NCBI RefSeq assembly: GCF_022539505.1
Contig: NW_025900006.1
Location: 1 to 64,000, forward strand
Length of the DNA stretch: 64,000 nt
Reading direction: 5' to 3'
Source of the DNA: Lolium rigidum
Lineage: Eukaryota > Streptophyta > Magnoliopsida > Poales > Poaceae
This document shows, in pieces, positions 1-13,820 of the stretch; position 1 is the first letter of the stretch; each line of letters starts with the position of its first letter. The translations under genes and the position numbers were made by a program. The notes beneath the pieces were generated by a model. That model worked only from the letters and a program-made list of their open reading frames with translations. It searched no databases and was not told where the DNA came from.

Positions 1-138
1 ATTATTATGATTTCAGTTACATTATTATGTTCGTTGAAAAAAGATAATATTTAAGAAGTATGTACATACAGCAACGGTTTTCCTGAAGCCATAGTTTTAT
101 CAGTTAGGGAAATAAACGTTACAAAAAGGTTAGTGTGA
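1..138. other. Unassigned AT-rich flank
   Basis: AT-rich sequence with no recognisable coding potential or repeat relationship to the rest of the window. Similarity to the LTR at 5135-6732 starts abruptly at about 139, so this stretch replaces the first ~144 bp of the left LTR copy of the neighbouring element. It may be the flank of a deletion or a later insertion. Confidence 0.4.
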
Positions 139-1591
139 GATGTAGTGCGGCGCAACACCGGGGATTCCGGCGCCAACGTGGAACCTGCACAACACAACCA
201 AACTACTTTGCCCCAACGAAACAGTGAGGTTGTCAATCTCACCGGCTTGCTGTAACAAAGGATTAACCGTATTGTGTGGAAGATGATTGTTTGCGAGAAA
301 ACGAGTAGAACAAGTATTGCGAGTAGATTGTATTTCGATAAAGAGAATTGGACCGGGGTCCACAGTTCACTAGAGGTGTCTCTCCCATAAGACGAACAGC
401 ATGTTGGGTGAACAAATTACGGTTGGGCAATTGACAAATAAAGAGAGCATGACAATGCACATACATATCATGATGAGTATAGTGAGATTTAATTGGGCAT
501 TACGACAAAGTACATAGACCGCCATCCAAGCTGCATCTATGCCTAAAAAGTCCACCTTCGAGGTTATCATCCGAACCCCCTCCGAGTATTAAGTTGCAAG
601 CAACAGAGACAATTGCATTAAGTATGGTGCGTAATGTAATCAACAACTACATCCTTAGACATAGCATCAATGTTTTATCCCTAGTGGCAACGAGCACAAC
701 ACAACCTTAGAACTTTACGTCACTTGTCCCGGGTGTCAATGCGGGCATGAACCCACTATCGAGCATAAGTACTCCCTCTTGGAGTTACAAGCATCTACTT
801 GGCCGGAGCATCTACTAGTAACGGAGAGCATGCAAGATCATAAACAACACATAAGCATAACTTTGATAATCAACATAACAAGTATTCTCTATTCATCGGA
901 TCCCAACAAACGCAACATATAGAATTACATATAGATGATCTTGATCATGATAGGCAGCTCACAAGATCCGACAATGATAGCACAATGGGGAGAAGACAAC
1001 CATCTAGCTACTGCTATGGACCCATAGTCCAGGGGTAGACTACTCACACATCACACCGGAGGCGACCATGGCGGCGTAGAGTCCTCCGGGAGATGATTCC
1101 CCTCTCCGGCGAGGGTGCGGGAGCGATCTCTGGATCCCCGAGATGGGATCGGCGGCGACGGCGTCTCGGTAATGTTTTCCGTATCGTGGCTCTCGGTGCT
1201 GGGGGTTTCGTCACGGAGGCTATTTGTAGGCGGAAGGGCAAGTCGAGAGGCGGCACGGGGGCCCACACCACGGGGCCGCGCGGCCAAGGGGGCCGCGCCG
1301 CCCTAGGGTTTGGCTCCCCGTGGCCCCTCTTCGTCTCGTCTTCGGTCTTCTGGAAGCTTCGTGAGAAAATAGGCCTCCGGGTTTTTATTTCGTCCAATTC
1401 CGAGAATATTTCTTTACTAGGATTTCGAAACCAAAAACAGCGGAAAACGACAAGCGGCTCTTCGGCATCTTGTTAATAGGTTAGTTCCGGAAAATGCACG
1501 AATATGACATAAAGTGTGCATAAAACATGTAGATAACATCAATAATGTGGCATGGAACACAAGAAATTATCGATACGTTGGAGACGTATCG
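139..1591 (-). repeat. 3' LTR of copy 1, truncated
   Basis: Near-identical to 5279-6732. It includes the GC-rich segment around 1060-1320, which produces spurious long ORFs on both strands. Most differences between the two LTRs sit at CAG/CTG sites (for example 222-224 cag against 5361-5363 cgg). The outer 144 bp is missing. Confidence 0.85.
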
Positions 1592-1606
1592 GCATCCCCA
1601 AGCTTA
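1592..1606 (-). other. Polypurine tract-like segment of copy 1
   Basis: On the minus strand this reads as a purine-rich run (ctaagcttggggatgcc) directly before the 3' LTR, the expected place for the plus-strand primer. The same run occurs at the equivalent place in the element at 53787-60696 (55507-55521). Confidence 0.6.
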
Positions 1607-4189
1607 GTTACTGCTCGTCCCGAGCGGGTAAAACGATAACAAAGATAATTTCTGGAGTGACATGCCATCATAAACTTGATCATACTATTTGTAAAGCATA
1701 TGTAGAGAATGCAGCGATCAAAACAATGGTGATGACATGAGTAAACAAGTGAATCATAAAGCAAAGACTTTTCATGAATAGCACTTCAAGACAAGCATCA
1801 ATAAGTCTTGCATAAGAGTTAACTCATAAAGCAATAATTCAAAGTAAAGGTATTGAAGCAACACAAAAGAAGATTAAGTTTCAGCGGTTGCTTTCAACTT
1901 GTAACATGTATATCTCATGGATATTGTCAACATAGAGTAATATAATAAGTGCAATAAGCGAATATGTAGGAATCAATGCACAGTTCACACAAGTGTTTGC
2001 TTCTTGAGGTGGAGAGAAATAGGTGAACTGACTCAACATTGAAAGTAAAAGAATGATCCTCATAGAGGAAAAACATCGATTGCTATATTTGTGCTAGAGC
2101 TTTGATTTTGAAAACATGAAACAATTTTGTCAACGGTAGTAATAAAGCATATGCATCATGTAAATTATATCTTATAAGTTGCAAGCCTCATGCATAGTGT
2201 ACTAATAGTGCCCGCACCTTGTCCTAATTAGCTTGGACTACCTGGATTATCACCGCAATACATATGCTTTAACCAAGTATCACAAAGGGGCCTCTATGAC
2301 GCCTGTACAAAGGTCTAAGGAGAAAGCTCGCATTTGGATTTCTCGCTTTTGATTATTCTCAACTTAGACATCCATACCGGGACAACATAGACAACAGATA
2401 ATGGACTCCTCTTTTAATGCTTTAAGCATTCAACAACAATTAATTCTTTTCTCATTAGAGATTTGAGGATGTTTGTCCAAAACTGAAACTTCCACCATGG
2501 AACATGGCTTTAGTTAGCGGCCCAATGTTCTTCTCTCACAATATGCATGCTCAAACCATTCAACTCGGTGTAGATCGCCCTTACTTCGGACAAGACGAAC
2601 ATGCATAGCAACTCACATGAAATTCAACAATGAGTTGATGGCGTTCCCCGATAAACATGGTTATCGCACAACAAGCAACTTAATAAGAGATAAAGTGCAT
2701 AATTACATATTCAATACCACAATAGTTTTTAAGCTATTTGTCCCATGAGCTATATATTGCAAAGGTGAATGATGGAATTTTAAAGGTAGCACTCAAGCAA
2801 TTTACTTTGGAATGGCTGGAAAATACCATGTAGTAGGTAGGTATGGTGGACACAAATGGCATAGTGGTTGGCTCAAGTATTTTGGATGCATGAGAAGTAT
2901 TCCCTCTCGATACAAGGTTTAGGCTAGCAAGGCTTGTTAGAAACAAACACAAGGATGAACCGGTGCAGCAAAACTCACATAAAAGACATATTGAAAACAT
3001 TATAAAACTCTACACCGTCTTCCTTGTTGTTCAAACTCAATACTAGAAATTATCTAGACCTTAGAGAAACCAATTATGCAAACCAAATTTTAGCATGCTC
3101 TATGTATTTCTTCATTAATGGGTGCAAAGCATATGATGCAAGAGCTTAAACATGAGCACAACAATTGCCAAGTATCACATTACCCAAGACATTATAGCAA
3201 TTACTACATGTATCATTTTCCAATTCCAACCATATAACAATTTAACGAAGGAGAAACTTCGCCATGAATACTATGAGTAGAAACCAAGGACATACTTGTC
3301 CATATGCTACAGCGGAGCGTGTATCTCTCCCATAAAGTGAATGCTAGGATCCATTTTATTCAAACAAAAAAAAAAAAAACAAACCGACGCTCCAAGAAAA
3401 AGCACATAAGATGTGATGGAATAAAAATATAGTTTCAGGGGAGGAACCTGATAATGTTGTCGATGAAGAAGGGGATGCCTTGGGCATCCCCAAGCTTAGA
3501 CACTTGAGTCTTCTTGATATATGCAGGGGTGAACCACCGGGTGCATCCCCAAGCTTAGAGCTTTCACTCTCCTTGATCATGTTGCATCATACTCCTCTCT
3601 TGATCCTTGAAAACTTCCTCCACACCAAACTCGAAACAACTCATTAGAGGGTTAGTGCACAATATAAATTGACATATTCAGAGGTGACACAATCATTCTT
3701 AACACTTCTGGACATTGCATAATGCTACTGGACATTAGTGGATCAAAGAAATTCATCCAACATAGCGAAAGAGGCAATGCGAAATAAAAGGCAGAATCTG
3801 TCAAAACAGAACAGTTCGTATTGACGAATTTTAAAATGGCACCAGACTTGCTCAAATGAAAATGCTCAAATTGAATGAAAGTTGCGTACATATCTGAGGA
3901 TCATGCACGTAAATTGGAATAATTTTCTGAGCTTCCTGCAGGGCAGTGGGCTCAGATTCGTGACAGCAAAGAAATCTGGAACTGCGCAGTAATCCAAATC
4001 TAGTACTTACTTTTCTATCAACGGCTTAACTTGGTACAACAAAACTCAGAACTAAGATAAGGAGAGGTTGCTACAGTAGTAAACAACTTCCAAGACACAA
4101 ATATAAAACAAAATACTGTAGCAAAATAACACATGGGTTATCTCCCAAGAAGTTCTTTCTTTTTAGCCATTAAGATGGGCTCAGCAGTT
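1607..4189. other. Non-coding internal domain of copy 1
   Basis: AT-rich sequence between the polypurine tract and the conserved ORF. The short ORFs here on either strand match no retroelement domain. The segment is colinear with 55522-58092 with small indels. A poly(A/T) run lies at 3366-3380 and short repeats of the 'ccccaagcttag' motif occur near 3490 and 3550. I see no gene. Confidence 0.6.
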
Positions 4190-4924
4190 TTAATGATGCA
4201 CTCGCAAGAAATAGTATTTGAAGCAAAAGAGAGCATCAAGAGGCAAATTCAAAACACATTTAAGCCTAACATGCTTCCTATGCATAGGAATCTTGTAAAT
4301 AAACAAGTTCATGAAGAGCAAAGTAACAAGCATAGGAAGATAAAACAAGTGTAGCTTCAAAAATTTCAGCACATAGAGAGGCATTTTAGTAACATGAAAA
4401 TTTCTACAACCATATTTTCCTCTCTCATAATAACTTTCAGTAGCAACATGAGCAAACTCAACAATATAACTATCACATAAAGCATTCTTATCATGAGTCT
4501 CATGCATAAAATTATTACTCTCCACATAAGCATAATCAATTTTATTAGTTGTAGTGGGAGCAAATTTAACAAAGTAGCTATCATTATTATTTTCATCAAG
4601 TATAGGAGGCGTATTGTAATCATAATCAAATTTATCCTCCATAACAGGTGGTACCAAAAGACTACTATCATTATCATCACAAATAGGAGGCAAAGTATCA
4701 TCAAAGAAAATTTTCTCCTCAATGCTTTGGGGACTAAAAATATCATGAAAACCAGCTTCCCCAAGCTTAGAACTTTCTATATCATTATCAACAATGGTGT
4801 TCAAAGCGTTCATACTAATATTACTACCAGCATGCAAATAAGATTCCATAGGTTTTTTAATTTTTGCACCAAACAATCCATGTTTTAATTCAGGAAATAG
4901 AATAAGAAGCTCATTGTTGTCCAT
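4190..4924 (-). CDS. Conserved ORF of the non-autonomous LTR element, function unknown
   Basis: A 244-aa ORF beginning MDNNELL, immediately downstream of the primer binding site, where a gag gene would be expected. The N-terminal two thirds is acidic and rich in Asp, Asn, Ser and Tyr. The C-terminal ~80 residues are basic and hydrophobic, with a Leu/Phe-rich stretch at about 180-205 that could be a membrane or packing segment. There is no CCHC zinc knuckle, protease motif or reverse-transcriptase motif. The same ORF exists in the second copy at 58093-58804, where one extra base splits it. Preservation in two copies with different LTRs suggests it has been maintained, but I cannot name a function. 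A degenerate gag-derived protein or a non-coding cis region that happens to be open are alternatives. Confidence 0.6.
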   Translation of the reverse strand: MDNNELLILFPELKHGLFGAKIKKPMESYLHAGSNISMNALNTIVDNDIESSKLGEAGFHDIFSPQSIEEKIFFDDTLPPICDDNDSSLLVPPVMEDKFDYDYNTPPILDENNNDSYFVKFAPTTTNKIDYAYVESNNFMHETHDKNALCDSYIVEFAHVATESYYERGKYGCRNFHVTKMPLYVLKFLKLHLFYLPMLVTLLFMNLFIYKIPMHRKHVRLKCVLNLPLDALFCFKYYFLRVHH

Positions 4925-5105
4925 TATGCCAAACTAGTGTAATAAAAACATGCATGATATTAAGTAAAGTAAAACAAGTAACTAATTTTTTTTTTTGTGT
5001 TTTTGATATAATTGCAGCAAACAAAGTAGTAAATAAAATAAAGCAAGACAAAAACAAAGTAAAGAGATTGAGAAGTGGAGACTCCCCTTGCAGCGTGTCT
5101 TGATC

Positions 5106-5122
5106 TCCCCGGCAACGGCGCC
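5106..5122 (-). other. Primer binding site, tRNA-Asp type
   Basis: The plus strand reads tccccggcaacggcgcc, the 3' end of plant tRNA-Asp(GTC) without the final A of CCA. This places a minus-strand PBS 12 bp inside the 5' LTR, which starts at 5135. The base at 5123 is g instead of the final A, unlike the perfect 18-nt match at 58942-58959. That mismatch is one of the recurrent CAG-site discrepancies in this window. Confidence 0.75.
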
Positions 5123-5134
5123 GAGAAAAGAGCT

Positions 5135-6732
5135 TGATGGCGTGTATTTCACACGTTCGTTGGGCAACCCCAAGAGGAAGGTATGATGCGCACAACAGCA
5201 AGTTTTCCCTCGGAAAGAAACCAAGGTTTATCGAACCGGGAGGAGCCAAGAAGCACGTTGAAGGTTGATGGCGGCGGGATGTAGTGCGGCGCAACACCGG
5301 GGATTCCGGCGCCAACGTGGAACCTGCACAACACAACCAAACTACTTTGCCCCAACGAAACGGTGAGGTTGTCAATCTCACCGGCTTGCTTGTAACAAAG
5401 GATTAACCGTATTGTGTGGAAGATGATTGTTTGCGAGAAAACGAGTAGAACAAGTATTGCGGTAGATTGTATTTCGAGTAAAGAGAATTGGACCGGGGTC
5501 CACGGTTCACTAGAGGTGTCTCTCCCATAAGACGAACAGCATGTTGGGTGAACAAATTACAGTTGGGCAATTGACAAATAAAGAGAGCATGACAATGCAC
5601 ATACATATCATGATGAGTATAGTGAGATTTAATTGGGCATTACGACAAAGTACATAGACCGCCATCCAAGCTGCATCTATGCCTAAAAAGTCCACCTTCG
5701 AGGTTATCATCCGAACCCCTCCGAGTATTAAGTTGCAAGCAACGAGACAATTGCATTAAGTATGGTGCGTAATGTAATCAACAACTACATCCTTAGACAT
5801 AGCATCAATGTTTTATCCCTAGTGGCAACAGCACAACACAACCTTAGAACTTTCAGTCACTTGTCCCGGTGTCAATGCGGGCATGAACCCACTATCGAGC
5901 ATAAGTACTCCCTCTTGGAGTTACAAGCATCTACTTGGCCAGAGCATCTACTAGTAACGGAGAGCATGCAAGATCATAAACAACACATAAGCATAACTTT
6001 GATAATCAACATAACAAGTATTCTCTATTCATCGGATCCCAACAAACGCAACATATAGAATTACATATAGATGATCTTGATCATGATAGGCAGCTCACAA
6101 GATCCGACAATGATAGCACAATGGGGAGAAGACAACCATCTAGCTACTGCTATGGACCCATAGTCCGGGGGTAGACTACTCACACATCACACCGGAGGCG
6201 ACCATGGCGGCGTAGAGTCCTCCGGGAGATGATTCCCCTCTCCGGCGGGGTGCCGGAGGCGATCTCCTGGATCCCCGAGATGGGATCGGCGGCGACGGCG
6301 TCTCGGTAATGTTTTCCGTATCGTGGCTCTCGGTGCCGGGGGTTTCGTCACGGAGGCTATTTGTAGGCGGAAGGGCAAGTCGAGAGGCGGCACGGGGGCC
6401 CACACCACGGGGCCGCGCGGCCAAGGGGGGCCGCGCCGCCCTAGGGTTTGGCTCCCCGTGGCCCCTCTTCGTCTCGTCTTCGGTCTTCCGGAAGCTTCGT
6501 GAGAAAATAGGCCTCCGGGCTTTTATTTCGTCCAATTCCGAGAATATTTCTTTACTAGGATTTCTGAAACCAAAAACAGCGAGAAAACAGACAAGTGGCA
6601 CTTCGGCATCTTGTTAATAGGTTAGTTCCAGAAAATGCACGAATATGACATAAAGTGTGCATAAAACATGTAGATAACATCAATAATGTGGCATGGAACA
6701 CAAGAAATTATCGATACGTTGGAGACGTATCA
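5135..6732 (-). repeat. 5' LTR of copy 1 (1598 bp)
   Basis: It starts TGATGG on the plus strand and ends GACGTATCA at 6732, so it has TG...CA ends. It pairs with 139-1591. Its U3 part (about 6060-6732) resembles the LTRs of the 53787-60696 element, but the part from 5135 to about 6050 does not. Minus-strand ORFs in the GC-rich segment (6176-6601) are LTR sequence, not genes. Confidence 0.85.
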
Positions 6733-8030
6733 CCAGCAGAGCCCTTTTGCTCTCCGGCTCTTTTCCTTATAGCGGTGCCCACATTTGGAGCTCCTCCAAT
6801 GGGGGCGCAAGGTGAGGGGGATTGACAACCAAACCATAGGAAGTGAGATTGAAGAGGTTGGGTTGAGAGGTCGGAGCGGGGAGTAGGCACCCTGGGCTAG
6901 GTCGCCAGAATGGTAGGATCCAATGTACTTGGTCCAATAGAGGAAGAAGTGTGTAGCTTTGCTATTTTTTGGAATGAAATTGTGTGGCCCGAGCTTGAAT
7001 GGCTGTGGTGGTGTAAACTGGGGCTAGGACTGGGCCAAATGGAAGATATTTGGTCCAGTGAAAATGTTTTAGGTATATGGGACTGATAGTATTTTGCGTT
7101 AAACAGCTAAACAGGTTTGTTTCGGCTATTGCCCGTTGTAGCTTTTGTAGCTTCCCAAAAAAGTTGCAGCTAAACTAAATAGCCCGCTATTTAAAACCTT
7201 GGGTGTGATGTGCTGATACTCACACAATTACCATCATAATTAATTACAACATCTCAAGTACTCTTACCTGGTAGTACATATATGATATTTGGCCTGTGAT
7301 GTCACAAACGAACAACAATGTTGCCTTCATCCTTGTGCTCATCAATGTTGCAGCTAGTCTGCTACGAACCATTCGAATTCAGATCATCCGTGAGTGCGCT
7401 AGCCAGTTAACCCTTGGAGTTTAGACCTCAGTCATCAATCAACAACCATCGTAGTGCAGCATCAAACAGCACAATGCCATAACGTAGTGGGGATCCCCCT
7501 TTACCCCCTTTCTGTTGGCCTACGACGGAAGCGCATTATGTCTAGGTTCACTGCGACATTAAAATATCTAGCTAGTTCTGTCCACAGTACACATCAATTG
7601 AGTTAACGTTATGTTCTTGGCTCATCAGGTTTAGAGCGCGCCTCCTGAAGAAATCAAACAGCCAACCATGCACATCCACGCACACACGGTAGAAATGGAA
7701 TGCGCGGCATGCATGCACGTAACCAACCTTCGTGGCGTCAAAGAGTACTGCTGAAAAGATGATGCGCCTTCCTAGCTAAGCTAGACGTACGTACGGCCTG
7801 GTTCCCAGTGACACATTTGCGGCTCGGGCGGCGTTGGCGGATGAACCTGGCCGCGTTTGAGAGTGTCCTGCTGCCGCCGAAGTCGTCCTTGCTACGTTGT
7901 TTTTGGCATTTATGTGTCATCTTCCCATTATTCCTCATCAGTGGAGGACACGTAAAAGCATTGGCCATTTGCATTGCTTAGGCTATCTCAAAAATGTTAC
8001 CTCAAGTCCTCAAGTGAAGCCAAATGCTTT
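6733..8030. other. Intergenic spacer, no gene seen
   Basis: This 1.3-kb stretch between the LTR element and a LINE fragment has no ORF with recognisable domains. The 7090-7200 part (runs such as 'tagcccgctatttaaaacc') looks like degraded transposon sequence but I cannot assign a class. No tRNA or other RNA gene is visible. Confidence 0.4.
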
Positions 8031-8575
8031 TGATTCTCCTTTTGGAAAGGATTATTAAGAGTTAAAGATGATTTCTCCTGTGGAGGTCATTTCAAGTTGG
8101 TAATGGTTTGGAAACTTGGGAAGACACATGGCTTGGGGACGCACCTCTAGCTCTTTAAATATCCATTGCTCAATTGCTGTATAGTATTGTCCAACGAAAA
8201 GATGTTTTGGTGGCTGATGTTGTGTAGCATAATTCGTTAAATGTTGTGTTTAGGTGGCACTTAGCCAGAACAAATTGACAATGTGGTTACATTTAGTTCA
8301 TCGGATGATGGATATACAACTGAATGACAATAATGATGTATTTGCGAGGATGTTCGCAGTTAGATATATTTATTTAGATTATATGAATGGTCATACAATT
8401 TGCTTACGCAAATACATATGAAAGATGAAAATACATCTGAAAAAAGATTTTCACGTGTTTCTTCCACTGTAAAGTCTATTTTAGCAAAAGACAATCTTGT
8501 TAAAAAAAATGAAGTGTTGCTTTGTGATAAAGATGAAACAATATAACACTTGTTCATTGATCTCCAATTACAAGA
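8031..8575 (+). pseudogene. LINE ORF2 C-terminal fragment (zf-RVT region)
   Basis: Conceptual translation with frame changes gives pieces typical of the region downstream of reverse transcriptase in plant L1 LINEs: SPFWKGLL, VGNGLETWEDTWLGD, NGHTICLRKY and a terminal CDKDETI-HLFI that matches the zinc-binding zf-RVT block. It is broken by stops and frameshifts and lacks endonuclease and RT, so it is a dead 5'-truncated fragment. It is more decayed than the LINE at 13639-20940 and not a duplicate of it at the DNA level. Confidence 0.65.
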
Positions 8576-8700
8576 TGATACTGTGGTGTGTCTTACGGTC
8601 AGTTTATGCTTGTTTAACTGGCTGATTCATGCAACATCACTTAGTGATCCCTGAGTTGTAACGAATACTATGTTTAATAAGTTAGTAAGGCTATATCTAT

Positions 8701-8993
8701 TGATGTAGTGGCCCGGGAGTTTCTCGGTTTGGGGGTGCGGGGGAGGCAGCCCCCGCGGAACGGATCGTTGCCACAACCTATATATACATCTTGTAAGCCG
8801 CCGGCTAGGGTTTATCAGATTATAAGATAATCCACGACGTTTGTAAACACTCCCCGATATAGTGAAGTATTTGCTGGCTGACGTCCGTGGTTTTTTTCCC
8901 TTATGTGTTGGAAGGGTTTTCCACGTTAAATCTCGTGTCTCCACTGCGTTTTCTTTTATCGTTCTTCGTTATTTGCTTGCCGCGTTTATAACA
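8701..8993 (+). repeat. Solo LTR-like fragment (Copia type), 293 bp
   Basis: It begins tgatgtag and ends gtttataaca, with a TATA-like cctatatata at about 8778. The 3' part resembles Copia LTR tails, which are normally followed by a tRNA-Met primer site, but no primer site follows here. No exact 5-bp target duplication is visible (tctat against attcc), so it may be a decayed solo LTR or a fragment. A 15-bp direct repeat (8557-8571 and 9077-9091) brackets it. Confidence 0.4.
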
Positions 8994-9144
8994 ATTCCTA
9001 TGGACTATCCAAGCAAATTGGATTGGGTGAGTTAAGTAGCTATATATACATCGTCAAAACTAACTAATCTTCCTCTTTGATCTCCAATTACTTACGCCTA
9101 GCTATCTACAACCTATAGCTACTTATCGTAGCCATCCTTCTGGA

Positions 9145-13036
<3,892 letters not shown>

Positions 13037-13490
13037 TGCCAACACCAATGAAGGAACGAACAGCCCTCTGTTTCTTTGTGGATAATTCCCTGGTTTCCCG
13101 TTACGAGTAGCTTGAACACTAGAAACGGGAGGAAGAAGGAAGAAGATGGAGGAGCTGTGGATGATGTGTTGTGTTGTGGCGAGGAGGAGGTATTTATAGG
13201 ATGGGGACAGCAGGAAGGGGTGGTAGACAAAGTGAGAAAAGGAGGAGACCGAGAGAGGGATTGATGTGCTCCTACATTCTATCGCGGGAACAGAGCACGA
13301 TAGCGCGCGTGATGGTGCCGCCCAAGAATAAATTAATCCGGGGGGCGGTCGCGTCACGACTCACGCACAATCCATCGTCAACTCTAAATTCCCGTGTCAG
13401 ATTAGGCGATCGTGTATGGCCGCCCAAAGATCGGGTTACAGCTAGGGCGGCACTCACCAGCTGAACTCTCGCTCGTGCTGGCTTTTAAAC
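13037..13490 (-). promoter_or_regulatory. CKX 5' UTR and proximal promoter
   Basis: The TATA box TATAAATA reads on the minus strand at 13191-13199, about 155 bp upstream of the CKX start codon. Upstream are AGATT (about 13400) and AGATC (about 13428) words that resemble core sites of type-B response regulators, but such short words are common by chance. The retroelement stack begins at the far end of this segment, so the compact promoter is at most about 0.45 kb before the Copia LTR. Confidence 0.6.
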
Positions 13491-13637
13491 TGTATATGTA
13501 TATGTATAGCTGTCTAGAGTTCGTGTATGTTTTCTGTATATACCGTGCATACGGTCGGTCCCATATGTAATGTCCTTGGTATATATATCACACCGGCAGC
13601 CCAATTAAGGTTTAACGCCTCCCGTAATACTTTCACA
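13491..13637 (+). repeat. Left LTR (3' part) of an Ale-like Copia element
   Basis: Sequence ending ...aatactttcaca stands where an LTR should end. The matching primer site TGGTATCAGAGC is found after the LINE insertion, at 20953. Short LTRs ending in 'ctttcaca' followed by a tRNA-iMet site are typical of Ale-type Copia elements. The left boundary is approximate because the other LTR is outside the window. Confidence 0.5.
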
Positions 13638-13638
13638 T
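13626..13638. repeat. Target-site duplication of the LINE, left copy
   Basis: The 13-bp word aatactttcacat is repeated exactly at 20941-20953 immediately after the LINE A-tail. This is the usual length for target-primed L1 insertion. Confidence 0.9.
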
Positions 13639-13820
13639 CACCCACATACACATCTTATCACCCATATATATCACACATGAAGGGCTCTAACATACACGTC
13701 CTATCACCCACGCTCCGGCGAATCTGGCGATTCTCTGGCGATCTCACGCCGCCGCCGCCGTTTCCCTCCCCACCCCAACAGCTCGCCGTCGCTGGTATTC
13801 GCCGGTGCGCGCGGGAGAGC

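Larger units (their letters stand above)
139..6732 (-). mobile_element. Non-autonomous LTR retrotransposon, tRNA-Asp-type PBS (copy 1, left end truncated)
   Basis: Two long direct repeats (139-1591 and 5135-6732) flank a 3.5-kb internal region. On the minus strand the order is 5' LTR (right), primer binding site at 5106-5122, internal domain with one ORF (4190-4924), a purine tract at 1592-1606 and the 3' LTR (left). I see no reverse transcriptase, RNase H or integrase in any frame, so it must depend on an autonomous partner. The internal domain is clearly homologous to that of the element at 53787-60696. The left LTR lacks the ~144 bp corresponding to 5135-5278, so no target duplication can be read. 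LTR ends of this kind (GATACGTC...GTATC) are abundant in Triticeae genomes; I do not assign a family name. Confidence 0.85.

Noticed and set aside
1044..1397. Long overlapping ORFs in the GC-rich parts of the tRNA-Asp element LTRs (also at 6176-6601, 54884-55286, 60099-60573)
   Set aside because: They occur on both strands, move with the LTR and have no domain. They are a composition effect of the GC-rich U3.
13527..13820. Upstream extension of the LINE ORF1 frame
   Set aside because: It begins in the Copia LTR before the target duplication and lacks conserved content. The ATG at 13821 is the first plausible LINE start.
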